64,000 nucleotides of DNA from Unio delphinus (Eukaryota; Mollusca; Bivalvia; Unionida; Unionidae). The stretch spans positions 19,351,001 to 19,415,000 of the forward strand of contig JAQISU010000003.1 in the NCBI GenBank assembly GCA_029339505.1, written 5' to 3'. The position numbers and the translations under genes are program-made. Numbering within the stretch: position 1 is the stretch's first letter; each line of letters opens with the position of its first letter. The notes below the pieces were generated by a model, which worked only from the letters and a program-made list of their open reading frames with translations, had not been told where the DNA came from and did no database searches. This document shows, piece after piece, positions 11,467 to 23,790 of this stretch.

Positions 11467-13260
11467 AATCTTCCAGAAATCAACAGGGAGACTGCAATAG
11501 CTGGAGATGCCAGTTAAGGAGTATACATGTATTTGTTAACTGGAATTTCAATCATCATTGTAAATGTTTGTATTCATGTTATTTACAGGATGCAATAAAT
11601 CTCTACACTGCAGTTTTACATAGAATTTGCTTGGGTTGGTTTAAATATATTTTGTATCACTAAAAATATGGGTGATACCTGAATTTGTGTCTATTACCAA
11701 TTGTATAGAGTGTCTGTGTATTGCTCTAGTTGAATAAATATCTATGATTGTGCATTTTTCTAATACTTGGGCAAAAACATGAACAGTGTTTTGTCAGGAA
11801 GTCTGGCATGGGTGGGGGCCTTCCTATCAGTTTCGCCTAAATACATTATAGGTATATATTTCACATTTATTCTTCAAGAGCTTATTAATAGATAGTAATT
11901 GGTGTGCACAGTTGTCAGGTTGGTAACCCATAATTACCTGTTTTGGATATTTGAATCAGTGAACAGTTAGCATTACTGTAGTTTTAAATGATAAGGACAA
12001 TCTTTGTGTTGTAAAATTATCTAAATGTTCTCTGTGTACCATGTCATCGCTATAAATAGATTACATTATAGGTCATGGTCAGTGTACAGTGTTTGTTTGA
12101 CCTCAGTGAGCTCAGCACAGCCAATAGCAAATGATGTTTAGATTATAGGTTATTTGTGTAATTATTAGATATAAGTTGGACCATTCCCTCAGATTTCAGA
12201 GCAGTAAAATCAAACTTTTGTCACTACTAGATTTGTTTAGCACAGCTGTTTACAGTAAACTGGCAGTACACTCTATTCTCAATGACCAGAGTAAAAGACA
12301 AGCATATGAATCATTGTGTGAGAAGGAAATGAAAAGGTAGATTATTTCTCTACTACTGCCTAATAGATCTGAGCAGGTTGCTATTGTGATTATTTTGTAA
12401 ATGATCGTAAATACAGTGCAAATTTAATATCCCCTGTCTCCGTGGGTAATAATTGTTGTTAAGTGAAACATATCTGCATGGTTTAACGTTTGTGACTTTC
12501 ATGTTTTAGTCAGTATTCACAATCTATTAAACTACAACCATAATATCACTTGCTTGATTCTATAATTTTAAATGCTTTCTACCACACATACCTTTTTATA
12601 GTTGAAACTTATTGCTTTTGAAAATATAAAGATTTTGATCTTCAATGTTCAAGCTGGCAGTGTTTGTATATGTTCTATCAACATGAGTATAGAAACCAAT
12701 GACAACTAGTATGCTTTAAAACCAGAACAGTTCCACTAGTGCATTGATGCATGCTGAGTATCTGATTAAGACTTGCTTTCACAAAAGAGCCACCTGCTAA
12801 AAGAGCAGTAGATCGATTTTTGTACTTTGGAGAGTTTTAAAGCCAAAGGCTTGATATCTATTGACTTATTAGTCTTGGGAGTTTTTTTTAAATCAGCAGT
12901 TATTTGGCAGATGGGAGATAAAATATAATTTCAGCAGAAACACTTGCACACATTTTGATTTTTGTCTGTTTTCTTACTGTTGTTTGTTTTAAGCTGTATG
13001 AAGAGAAATATTTATGGAAGCACATGTCGTTTTTGGTCAGTTTAAGCCAAATGCAAACTTTTACACTTTCTCACAATGGTAAACAATATTGGCTAAAAAT
13101 TATTACAGGTAGTTACAACAATGCTTGGAAAATCAAAGTTCTCTGCAGGATTCTCAAAGGTGTTTGATGCAAAGTAAAGTTTAAAAAATAGGATAAAAGG
13201 TAAGGGAATGGTTCTACCCCACGTATGCTGATACCATTGCATCAGAAAAATCTAAACCAG
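11467..13260. other. No recognised gene or repeat
   Basis: AT-rich sequence without exon-like or transposon-like signal that I can support. Confidence 0.45.
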
Positions 13261-13472
13261 AGGGGGCCCTGAGCGGCTGAATGGTCTAAAGCACTCATTG
13301 TTACCAGTCATTGCCATCTCACCTCTGTCTGCGTGGGTTCAAGTCCAGATTTGGGCCAATGAGGGTATCTGAGAAAGCTTATCAGTACCTTCACATGGGT
13401 CATTGGTTCTTTCTGGGGTTTTAGCAGGTTCTTCATTCACCATTTATACAGGCTGCCATGTATAGCCTAATT
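13261..13472 (+). mobile_element. tRNA-derived SINE, family B, abutting a satellite
   Basis: Head GAGCGGCTGAATGGTCTAAA, B-box like GGGTTCAAGTCC, then the shared central block GGTTCTTTCTGGGGTTTT and an end near CATGTATAGCC. Its 3' end runs directly into the 31-bp array, so no target duplication can be read. Confidence 0.85.
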
Positions 13473-14428
13473 AATGCATAATTAACCCATATACAATAAT
13501 GACAATGCATAATTTACCCATATATAATAAAAACAATGCATAATTTAATCATATACAATAATAACAATGCATAATTTATTCATATATAATAAAAACAATG
13601 CATAATTTACTCATGTAAAATAATAACAATGCATAGTTTACTCATAATTTACCCATTTATGATAAGAACAATGCATAATTTAATCATATACAATAATAAC
13701 AGTGCATAATTTATTCATGTAAAATGATAACAATGCATAATTTATTCATGTAAAGTAATAACAATGCATAATTTATTCATGTAAAGTAATAACAATGCAT
13801 AATTTATTCATGTAAAATGATAACAGTGCATAATTTATTCATGTAAAATGATAACTGCATAATTTATTCATGTAAAATGATAACAATGCATAATTTATTC
13901 ATGTAAAGTAATAATGCATAATTTATTCATGTAAAGTAATGATGCATAATTTATTCATGTAAAGTAATAATGCATAATTTATTCATGTAAAGTAATAACA
14001 ATGCATAATTTATTCATGTAAAGTAATAACAATGCATAATTTATTCATGTAAAATGATAACAGTGCATAATTTATTCATGTAAAGTAATAACAATGCATA
14101 ATTTATTCATGTAAAATGATAACAGTGCATAATTTATTCATGTAAAATGATAACAGTGCATAATTTATTCATGTAAAATGATAACAATGCATAATTTATT
14201 CATGTAAAGTAATAACAATGCATAATTTATTCATGTAAAATGATAATGCATAATTTATTCATGTAAAATAATAACAATGCATAATTTACCCATATATAAA
14301 AACACTGCATAATTTACCCATATATAAGAACAATGCATAATTTACCCATATATATAATACAGGTAATAACGATTCATAATTTACTCATGTACAATAATAA
14401 CAGTGCATCATTTACCCATATATAATAA
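13473..14428. repeat. 31-bp AT-rich satellite, about 31 copies
   Basis: The consensus unit holds TGCATAATTTATTCATGTAA and AGTAATAACAA. Edge units are diverged (ACCCATATATAATAA variants) and central units are nearly identical, the usual pattern of unequal exchange in an array. Confidence 0.95.
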
Positions 14429-14746
14429 TTTGTTTGTTTGATTAGGATTTTTAACGTAGCTTTAACAATTTTTCAGTCTTATTGCTACAATGTCTGCTGT
14501 GAGGCAGTTTATAGTGATGTCTAGCACTGGGACATCATGCCGCAAACATGTAGCATGATGTCCCACCTAGTCACATTATTCTGACACCAGGCAGACCAGT
14601 CCTAACACAAACCTCTTAATGCTGAGCATCAAGTGAGGCAGCTGTTAGTACCATTTTTGTAAGTCTTTGGTAAGACTCAGTCAGCTGGGGATCAAACCCA
14701 CAACCTCCCACTTCCAAGGTGGATGCTCTAGGCCACCGGAGCGGTT
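14429..14746 (-). mobile_element. tRNA-derived SINE, family A, inserted in the 31-bp satellite
   Basis: The head is at the right end on the minus strand (box-B like GGGTTTGATCCCC); the tail at the left ends in TTTG repeats. The stem GGGACATCATGC (14529-14540) pairs perfectly with GCATGATGTCCC (14553-14564). The 13-bp direct repeat CCATATATAATAA at 14416-14428 and 14747-14759 fits a target duplication, although the motif is also part of the satellite. Confidence 0.9.
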
Positions 14747-14815
14747 CCATATATAATAAGAACAGTGCAAAATGTAATCATATATAATAAGAACAATACA
14801 TAATTTACCCATAGA
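14747..14815. repeat. 31-bp satellite, distal remnant
   Basis: Diverged units (ATATAATAAGAACA, CATAATTTACCCATA) continue the array on the far side of the inserted SINE. Confidence 0.8.
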
Positions 14816-15250
14816 AAATAATCAGGAGTAGATTCTAAAGGTACTTTATAATCTTGACATGTATACTTGTTTTTTAATTAGCACAGGTCATATGCACTCT
14901 TTAAATTAGCATGTCATACATATCCACTTATCTTAGCAAAATTCATATACACAGAGATTAAAATTTGTCATCTCTTACACACACCTTTGTGTTTACATCC
15001 ATGCTGATTGTAAAAATGAAATGATTCAAGAATATAAAAAATACACAAAGCTTAATCATTTTTGTTTCTTCATGAATTTTTAATTTCTAACCATATTGAT
15101 ATTCTCCTGGTCTTCATTGCCACCCAGATGTCTTATCTAATGCAGAACCAATGTCTTAATATTAATCGTGTCATATAACATTTTTTGTGAGCTGTCTTAG
15201 ATTAAGATTTCATAAAAAGGGACACATTGTAAAACAGGAATTGATCTCAC
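14816..15250. other. AT-rich upstream flank of coding exon 1
   Basis: No gene seen. This is where a promoter or a 5' UTR exon could lie, but I can point to no specific element. Confidence 0.4.
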
Positions 15251-15356
15251 AAAGTATGTGGGAAAAATGCATTTGACTAAGATAAACTAATAATTTCAAT
15301 AATAAAGTATGTGGGAAAAATGCATTTGACTAAGATAAACTAATAATTTCAATAAT
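15251..15356. repeat. 53-bp perfect tandem duplication upstream of the MAP3K start
   Basis: Two identical units, 15251-15303 and 15304-15356, begin AAAGTATGTGGGAAAAATGC and end TTTCAATAAT. The second ends 94 bp before the ATG. Confidence 0.95.
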
Positions 15357-15450
15357 AAAGTTGAGATAAAATGTACACATTCAGCTATTTAGATTACTTT
15401 GCAAACATTTATCAAATTAAATCTCGTTCTAGATCTTGGTCTAGTTAAAG

Positions 15451-15638
15451 ATGACGCTGGAACGGAACACACGGCCTGAGACTATTCCAACCACACATAG
15501 AACGATGACTTCAGCTGCTGTATCACCAGCTACAGACATGTTTCAACATCAAAGAAGGGATCAACCAATCAACAGCCGGAACAGCCCGAGTACACTGAAT
15601 GTTCTCACCAGTAGCTCTGACTTTGAATTTGGCAATAG
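15451..15638 (+). CDS. MAP3K12/13: MAP3K12/13 coding exon 1 (start codon, N-terminal region)
   Basis: This exon encodes residues 1-62 plus the first two bases of codon 63. The peptide is rich in Thr, Ser, Arg and Asn, has no domain and is poorly conserved in the family, so recognition rests on the splice fit. The donor AG|gttggt leaves AG, and exon 2 begins with C, making AGC (Ser) directly before Met-Leu-Gln-Leu. The ATG at 15451 follows AAAG, and an in-frame TAG at 15442-15444 stops the frame just upstream, so this is a natural start. A possible 3' splice site (ctcgttctag, ending 15432) would make the preceding bases the end of a 5' UTR exon. Otherwise transcription starts close by. A tandem 53-bp duplication ends 94 bp upstream. 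Confidence 0.72.
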
Positions 15639-15765
15639 GTTGGTATGCTGTATGGACTTGTGCCTTTAATAGTAGTATTACATGGTTGCATAATTGATTA
15701 TATAGTAAATGTAAATTTCACTTCTACATGTAGTAATTGGTAATATAGTATAATGTAAATTCACA

Positions 15766-17030
15766 TATAATAATAATAATGAGGACTTTGTATAATGTCT
15801 GATCTTAAGAAGCTCTAAAAAACAATTAAAACAAAACCACCATGAAATTTGGAAACAGTAAAAATGCTGAAAATATTTAAGGTAGGAAACATTTTTAGGT
15901 CTTTAGGTTTTGTTTTTGCAGTCAGTAAAGGTGAGTTTTAAGAGCACTCTTGAACGGGATCAATGTATCTTTGTGTCATATTTCATTCATTCCACGTTGC
16001 TGGGCCCTGGTATGAAAAAGAACGTTATATGACTTAAGATTTTCAGAAGAGGAGCATAAGTATCTTGCTGGTGTGTACACATGGTGAGGCCAGATAGGTA
16101 TGATGTACTGGAGTAAGTCAGTGAAATGTAGCACAGAGAACAAATTTTGTGCTTGATTCTGGACTGAATGGATAGCCAGTGTAGGGTATAGAGCAGCGGG
16201 GAGGTGTGCTCTTATAGTGGTACTCTAAAGATGATCCAAGCGGCTGTGTTTTTAAGTTTCTGGAGTAGATATTGTGACAGACCAGACAGAATTTTGAGTT
16301 ACTATAGTCCAGTCTTGAAAGTACTAATGAACACACAAGTGTTTTAGTGGCATCAACTGAAAGATATTTGCAAATGGAACTGATGCATCTCTGCTCAAGA
16401 TATGCAGCCTTGCATATGTTCATGACATGTTGGTGCAATGTCAGAGTACTGTATAGAGTTACACCTAGGTTTTATACCAGCTGCATGAAATTAATGTTGA
16501 TGTTGCTGATATTTATTGTTTGAGGTGAAGGATGTGATGAGAAAGTCTTTTTGTTGTGATCAGAATAGCATCAGTTTTATCCTTATTCATCTGCAGCTTG
16601 TTACATGTCATCCATGATTTCACATCAGAAATGCACCTCTCTACTACTTGAATGGTAACATCAACTTCACTTGGGTGGCTAGACGTGTATATTTGAGTGT
16701 CATCAGCGTACAATTGGTGAGACACTGGATGATGATCTGTGACACTTGAAAGTGGCTGAGTGTATAGAATGAAGAGAACATGTCCAACAACAGACTCCTG
16801 TGGAACACCACAACATAGATCAACTGGGCTGGAGTGTGTGCCATTTACATATACAATTGGTATCCTGTTGACTAAGTAGGACTTTAATCACTGAAAGGCT
16901 GTATTGTAAATGCCAAATACATGCCGGAGACAGTGATGTAATGTATCATGGTCTATTGTGTCAAATGCTGCAGACAAATCAAGGAGGGTGAGGACCGTAA
17001 TCTTTACACTATCCAAAACAGAGAGAATTA
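15766..17030 (-). mobile_element. CR1/L2-like LINE copy A, 5' truncated
   Basis: Minus-strand element whose 3' end is the AAT-type repeat at about 15766-15780. It shares the 3' half of copy B. The reverse transcriptase catalytic motif YADD is encoded at 16699-16710. Frames are broken by indels, including a deletion near 16010-16030. The 5' end stops within the reverse transcriptase at about 17030. Confidence 0.85.
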
Positions 17031-17096
17031 GAAATATGGTATAAAGTAAATTCAAATTGAGATTTAGTTTAAGTAATTGATATCATTTGTGATGAA

Positions 17097-17810
17097 ATAT
17101 TGCATGGCACACAAGAATATGTTACTTGTACTAGATAAAAATGGAATAGCAATCAAGAATATTTAATTTGTACTAGATTTTAAATGTAAACACTCAAAAG
17201 TATTGAATATGTAACCGATTATAAATGTAAACACAAAAATATTAAAAACATAAAAGATGTAAACACAAGAATGTTGAACTTATACCAGATTACAAATGCA
17301 TACTACAAAATAAATATTTAAATCCTACCAAATTACAAATGCATAGCATATAAGAATATTTAGCTCATACCGGATTTAAAATGCATAGCCGATAAGAATA
17401 TTTAACTTATACCAGATTTAAAATGCATAACACATAAGAATATTTAACTCATACCAGATTCAAATGCATTGCACATAAGAATATTTAACTCGTACCAGAT
17501 TTAAAATGCATAACACATAAGAATATTTAACTCATACCAGATTTAAAATGCATAACACATAAGAATATTTAACTCAAACCAGATTTAAAATGCATAGCAC
17601 ATAAGAATATTTAACTTATACCAGATTTAAAATGCATAACACATAAGAATATTTAACTTGTACCATGTTACAAATGCATAACACATAAGAATATTCAACT
17701 CATTCCAGATTTAAAATGCATAACACATAAGAATATTTAACTCATACCATATTACAAATGCATGGCACATAATAATATTAACTCGTACCATGTTACAAAT
17801 GCATAGCACA
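17097..17810. repeat. 42-bp satellite, segment 1
   Basis: The unit contains TGCATAACACATAAGAATAT and TTAACTCATACCAGATTTA. About 17 units; the left-most five or six are strongly diverged. Segments 2 and 3 of the same array lie beyond two retrotransposon insertions. Confidence 0.95.
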
Positions 17811-20800
17811 TAATAATAATAATAATAATAATAATGAGGAGTTAGTATAGCGCCTAATCTTTCGAAGCTCTAAGCACTTTACACCATCAGTAATGATATG
17901 ACTAGACTACAGAACAACAAATGACAAAAACAATGAAATTGGAAACATAAAAACATGCTGAAAACATATAAGATACAAAAACACGATTAGGTCGCTAAGT
18001 TTGTCCCTGCAGTCGAAACAGGTGAGTCTTAAGAGCACTTTTAAAAGTGACCACTGTGTCTTTGTATCTAATTTCAATGGGCAATTCATTCCATGTCGCC
18101 GGGCCCTGGTGGTGTGCAAACGAACGTTATCCATATGACTTTGTTTTCACCTTGGGAACAATGAGTATGCGATTGTCAGAAGAAGAGCGTAAGTATCTTA
18201 CTGGTGTAACACATGGATGAGGCTGGATAGGTATGTTGGACTGGAGTCTGTCAGTGAAATGTAGCACAGAGAACAAATTTTGTGTTTGATTCAGTATCGA
18301 ATCGATAGCCATTGTAGGTTACAGAGCAGTGGTGAGGTGTGCTCTGATCGAGGTACTCTAAAGATGATCCATGCTGCTGTGTTTTGAACTTTTTGAAGTT
18401 TCTGGAGTAAATATTGTGACGAACCAGGCAGAATTGAGTTACAATAGTCCAGTCTTGAAAGTACTAATGAACACACAAGTGTTTTAGTGACATCAATTGA
18501 AAGATATTTACAAATGGAACTGATGCGTCTCAATTCAAGATATGCAGCCTTGCGTATGTACATGACATGTTGGTGCAATGTCAGAGTACTGTCTAGAGTA
18601 ACGCCTAGGTTTCATACTGACTGTGAGAATTTAATGTTGGTGTTGCTGATATTTATTGTCTGAGGTAAAGGATGTGAATGAGAAAGTCTTTGTGTTGTGA
18701 TCAGAATAGCCTCAGTTTTATCATCTTTCATCTGCAGCTTGTTACATGTCATCCATGATTTCACATCAGAAATGCACTTCTCTACTCCATGGATGGTAGC
18801 ATCAACTTCAGTTGGATGGCTAGACTTGTATATTTGGGTGTCATCAGCATACAATTGGTGCGACACTGGGTGATGATCTATAACACTTGAGAGCGGCTGA
18901 GTGTACAGAATGAAGAGAACAGGTTCAAGAACAAATCCCTGTGGAGCACCACAACATACATCAATGTATTCCATTTGCAGATATAATTTGTGTCCTGTTG
19001 ACTAAGTAGGACTTGAACCACAGTAAGGCTATATTCTGAATGCCAAATACATGCTGGAGATGGTGAAGTAATATATCATGGTCAATTGTGTCTGATGCTG
19101 CAGACAAATTAAAGAGGGTGAGGATGGTAATCTTTCCACTATCCAAAGCAGCGAGAATGTCACTAAATACTTTCAGAAGAGTAGTTTCCGTACTGTGGCA
19201 AGGGCGATATGCAAACTGCACATTGCTAAAAATGACTGTTTGAATTCAAATGAGATACAAGTTGAGTTAGAACAACCTTTTCTAAGATTTTTTGATATGA
19301 ATGGGAGATTAGAAACTGGGCGGTAGTTCTTTAAATCATTATGGTCCAGTGTTGGTTTCTTCAGCAGTGGCTTTACGATAGCAGTTTTTAAAAATGATGG
19401 GAATTCCCTCGATGAGAGAGAGATATTAATAACATCAGTTAGTGAAGGCAATATTGGGTCTAAGCACTCAAGCAGCAGTGATGTTGGAATTGGATCAAGT
19501 TCACAAGACTTTGGTGCACTTTTCATCACTATTGTCCATCCTAAATCAATAGAAACAGGTTCAGATGCTCCTAATGGTTGTTGCTGAAATTCTGCATCAT
19601 AACTGTATGGTGATGAATCAGTTGAAATTGTGCTGTCAAGCGAATCTCTAATGGTTTGTACTTTGTCATCGAAGAAATTTGCAAATTGGTCTGGTAGGTC
19701 TAGTGGACAGAAGGTTGTTGGAAGTGGTGTACATTTGTTCCTTGACATTAGTTTGTTAGTTATCTCGAAGAGCTCTTTGCAGCTGGAACTCTTCGTGATC
19801 TTAGTACTGTAGTGGGATAATTTGGCTAAATGGACTATGTTTGTGACGTTCTTCTTAGCGGCTTTGTAGATTTGTTTATGAATAGTGGGTCCAGTGGAAA
19901 GCCAAAACCTGTCTGCTTTTCGCCGATGTTTTTTAGCAGTGCGAGGCTGGTTTTAGAGACCACTGCTATACCATGGAGAACACTTTTTTTTATTGATACT
20001 CTGCATTTGGTGGCTGGGGCATATTTTTCAAGCAATGAACGCAGGCAGTTATCAATTTGTTCTCCTGTTGGATGTAAGAAAGTTTTCTTGGATGTCATGC
20101 ATGAATTTGGTTCTATTTATCATACGCAGGTTTCTCTTAGTAGCAAATAGAGGTGGAGGGTTAGGGACTGATATGTTGAGATGGCATACAATGCAGAGGT
20201 GATCTGATGCAAGTTCATGGGATACAAGGGTGGATTGCAGGTCATCATCAGGTCAATAAAGAACCCAGTCTAAAATCTAGGAGTTTTGACGTGTATGGTT
20301 TACCAGGACAGTCAAAGTGAAAGTTGAAATCTCCAAGAATAATTAGGTTGCCACCTATCGAATTTCCATACTTTAGAAGATTTGGAAACTGCTCCAAAAA
20401 GAGAGATTCAGTCAGCTTGTTTTTCCTACTAGGAGGAGGACGGTAGAGACAGAAAAAAATGGACTGACCTTTGTTCCAGTGTGAGCGTTGTTTGGACTAG
20501 TTCAAACGATGTGTGGCAGAAATTGAAGGTTGTGTTGTACTTAAGGCATTTGATCATGGAATTCTTTTGTAATTACAGCAATTCCACCTCCGTGAGAGTT
20601 GCGGGGGAACGACTTGATGGAGTAATCTCTGGGTGTTAAATCCGCACACTTATATCCAGGTTATTAAAATTAACGGCAGAATTTTTAAGTTGTTTATCCG
20701 TTACGGGCAAAAGGGAGATAACTGGAATTCTTCCTGTTCACGCCGGCCAGCTTTGAAAGAACGTTTCTTTTTTCGCTTCCGTTTACATTTAAGAAATGTT

Positions 20801-21150
20801 GAATATATTCCCAGTTCATTCAGTCTTGAGCACAATGTAGTATCTAGAACCTAGGTGTGGTCATTGAATCCAATTACTGTGGGTCCATCGTATTGTAAGC
20901 TGTCATGTGACGGCGGGTTATTCAAAAACAAATTACGTCTTAACAGTGGGACAAAACAGCTGAGAACAAAATCTTAATTGTTCTCGTTTCCAAAACAAGG
21001 AGATGACTTAACACATATGAACGGAACAGCCAATGCATGATGAAACACAATAATGTAGACGATGATAGAGAACAAGCACAAATATCATAAATATAGCACA
21101 AAATCGAGCCTTTCTCAAGCAATTAAGCGATGGCGGCCATCTTTCTGGGT
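17811..21150 (-). mobile_element. CR1/L2-like LINE copy B, near full length, decayed
   Basis: A 3.3-kb minus-strand non-LTR retrotransposon. From its 5' end: a probable 5' UTR (21150-20660); an apurinic-type endonuclease region with GGGIAVI (near 20610), GDFNFH (near 20315) and SDHL (near 20205); a linker; and reverse transcriptase from about 19750 with NYRPVSNLP, FAYRPCHSTET, QLYADDTQIY (YADD at 18840-18851) and SLVLSRLDYCNS. A C-terminal region with TWNELPIEIR and a 3' tail of TTA/TAA repeats (17811-17834) complete it. Several frameshifts and stops separate the open pieces, so it is inactive. The GAPQGF...VLFILYTQPLS segment shows the usual palm order. Assignment to the CR1/L2 group rests on domain layout, absence of RNase H and the microsatellite tail. 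It sits inside the 42-bp satellite. Confidence 0.9.
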
Positions 21151-21154
21151 CTAA

Positions 21155-21370
21155 TTAATATTAATTAATATTAACTCGTACCATGTTACAAAAGCATAGC
21201 ACATAAGTTTAATATTAACTCGTACCATGTTACAAATGTATAGCACATAAGAATATTTAACTCTTACCAGATTATAAATGCATATCACATTAAAATATTT
21301 AACTCATACCAGATTTAAAATGCAATACACATAAGAATATATTAACTCATACCACGCTACAAATGCATAT
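21155..21370. repeat. 42-bp satellite, segment 2
   Basis: About five units of the same 42-bp repeat between the two LINE insertions. Confidence 0.92.
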
Positions 21371-21982
21371 CAGTAACTTTTTTCCATCAAACCAACCCTG
21401 CGAGAATGGACTACTTCCTACAGAACTGTCCGTAGGGAGGAGGTTGTCATTGCAAGAATCAGAATCGGTCATACATACATTACCCACTCCCACATACTAA
21501 AAGGTGAAGATCCACCAGAGTGCGTTTCTTGTCTTGAACCATTCACTGTTAAGCACTTTATGATCGAGTGTTCCAACCTGCAACCTATGCGTGATAAATA
21601 CTATAAATTTGTACATGACAACAAGGAACTTTTTGATACAATACAAATCACTTGTATTTTAGATTTCCTAAAGGAAGTAAATCTCTATTTTAAACTATAA
21701 CTTGTATGCCATCACCTAGAATATTTTTATCTAATGCAAATACGGCCTCTTATTTTCAACATCTTTTCATCAACATACACCATTTACATCTCTCGTTGAT
21801 TGGGAAGCTTCATATTTTACTGTTACCAACATCTTACCATTTTACTTTGAACTATTTGGTTTTCTATGTCACTGTTCGATATAAAACCTTTTGGTATTTT
21901 AAACATGTATATATACAACCTATTGTATGGCACTAAATAGCCTAAGTGTGCTGGAGTGCTGTTGAAAATAAAACAAACAAAC
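21371..21982 (+). mobile_element. Jockey/I-type LINE, 3' fragment
   Basis: The plus-strand open stretch around 21430-21700 encodes a typical C-terminus: ARIRIGHT, THSHILKGEDPPEC, CLEPFTVKHFMIEC and DFLKEVNLY before a stop. This zinc-knuckle-like tail is found in RNase H-bearing LINE polyproteins. The 3' end carries AAAC repeats (AAAACAAACAAACAAA). It is 5' truncated with a frameshift near 21430, and inserted in the 42-bp satellite. Confidence 0.82.
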
Positions 21983-23480
21983 AAATGCATAACACATAAG
22001 AATATTTAACTCATACCAGATTTAAAATGCATAACACATAAGAATATTTAACTCATACCTTATTTAAAATGCATAACACATAAGAATATTTAACTCGTAC
22101 CATATTTAAAATGCATAGCACATTAGAATTTTAACTCGTACCAGATTACAAATGCATAACACATAAGAATATTTAACTCGTACCTTATTTAAAATGCATA
22201 GCACATAAGAATATTTAACTCATACCAGATTTAAAATGCATAACACATAAGAATATTTAACTCATACCAGATTTAAAATGCATAACACATAAGAATATTT
22301 AACTCATACCTTATTTAAAATGCATAACACATAAGAATATTTAACTCATACCAGATTACAAATGCATAACACATAAGAATATTTAACTTATACCAGATTT
22401 AAAATGCATAACACATAAGAATATTTAACTCATACCAGATTTAAAATGCATAACACATAAGAATATTTAACTCGTACCTTATTTAAAATGCATAACACAA
22501 TAATATTAACTCATGCCATATTACAAATGCATAACACATAAGAATATTTAACTCGTACCTTATTTAAAATGCATAACACATAAGAATATTTAACTCATAC
22601 CAGATTTAAAATGCATAACACATAAGAATATTTAACTCATACCAGATTTAAAATGCATAACACATAAGAATATTTAACTAGTACCTTATTTAAATTGCAC
22701 AACACATAAGAATATTTAACTCATACCAGATTTAAAATGCATAACACATAAGAATATTTAACTCATACCAGATTACAAATGCATAACACATAAGAATATT
22801 TAACTCATACCTTATTTAAAATGCATAACACATAAGAATATTTAACTCATACCAGATTTAAAATGCATAACACATAAGAATATTTAACTCACACCTTATT
22901 TAAAATGCATAACACATAAGAATATTTAACTCATACCAGATTTAAAATGCATAACACATAAGAATATTTAACTCGTACCTTATTTAAAATGCATAACACA
23001 TAAGAATATTTAACTCCTACCTTATTTAAAATGCATAACACATAAGAATATTTAACTCGTACCTTATTTAAAATGCATAACACAATAATATTAACTCATG
23101 CCATATTACAAATGCATTACACATAAGAATACTTAACTCATACCAGATTTAAAATGCATAACACATAAGAATATTTAACTCATATCAGATTTTAAAATGC
23201 ATAACACATAAGAATATTTAACTCGTACCTTATTTAAAATGCATAACACATAAGAATATTTAACTCATATCAGATTTTAAAATGCATAACACATAAGAAT
23301 ATTTAACTCATACCTTATTTAAAATGCATAACACATAAGAATATTTAACTTGTACCAGATTACAAATGCATAACACATAAGAATATTTAACTTGTACCAT
23401 GTTACAAATGCATAACATATAAGAATATTTAACTCATATCAGATTTTAAAATGCATAACACATTATATTAACTCATACCA
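21983..23480. repeat. 42-bp satellite, segment 3
   Basis: About 35 units, highly homogeneous. There are recurring ACC-AGATTT versus ACC-TTATTT subtypes and occasional short units ending ACACAATAATATTAACTCAT. Confidence 0.95.
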
Positions 23481-23497
23481 TAATATAAATGTAACAT

Positions 23498-23546
23498 GAC
23501 TGAAAAATTGTTAAAGCTATGTTAAAATTCCAAACCACACCCCCCC
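23498..23546 (+). mobile_element. SINE family A, 3' tail fragment
   Basis: GACTGAAAAATTGTTAAAGC and the following TATGTTAAAATTCCAAA match the 3' end of the family-A SINE. Head and body are absent. Confidence 0.7.
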
Positions 23547-23629
23547 TAATACTACATCAAAGTTGTTCTTGTTACAGCTGGGGTCAGGCTTCATAAGAAC
23601 ACGCGTGACATTTTGTATGATTATGTATT

Positions 23630-23790
23630 GTCCAAAAAGAAACACATGTAATATATTGTTTTACATTTCCAAAAAGAAACACATGTAATATATTGTTTTA
23701 TATGTCCAAAAAGAAATAAATATGTTGTAATATATTGTGTTACATGTCCAAAAAAAACCACATGTATTGTAATATATTGTGTTACATCCT
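23630..23790. repeat. 36-40-bp tandem repeat, 4 copies
   Basis: The unit TCCAAAAAGAAACACATGTA plus ATATATTGTTTTACAT is repeated four times with indels. Confidence 0.88.

Noticed and set aside
13473..14428. Candidate CRISPR-like regular repeats
   Set aside because: Units are contiguous with no unique spacers and the genome is eukaryotic; this is a satellite.
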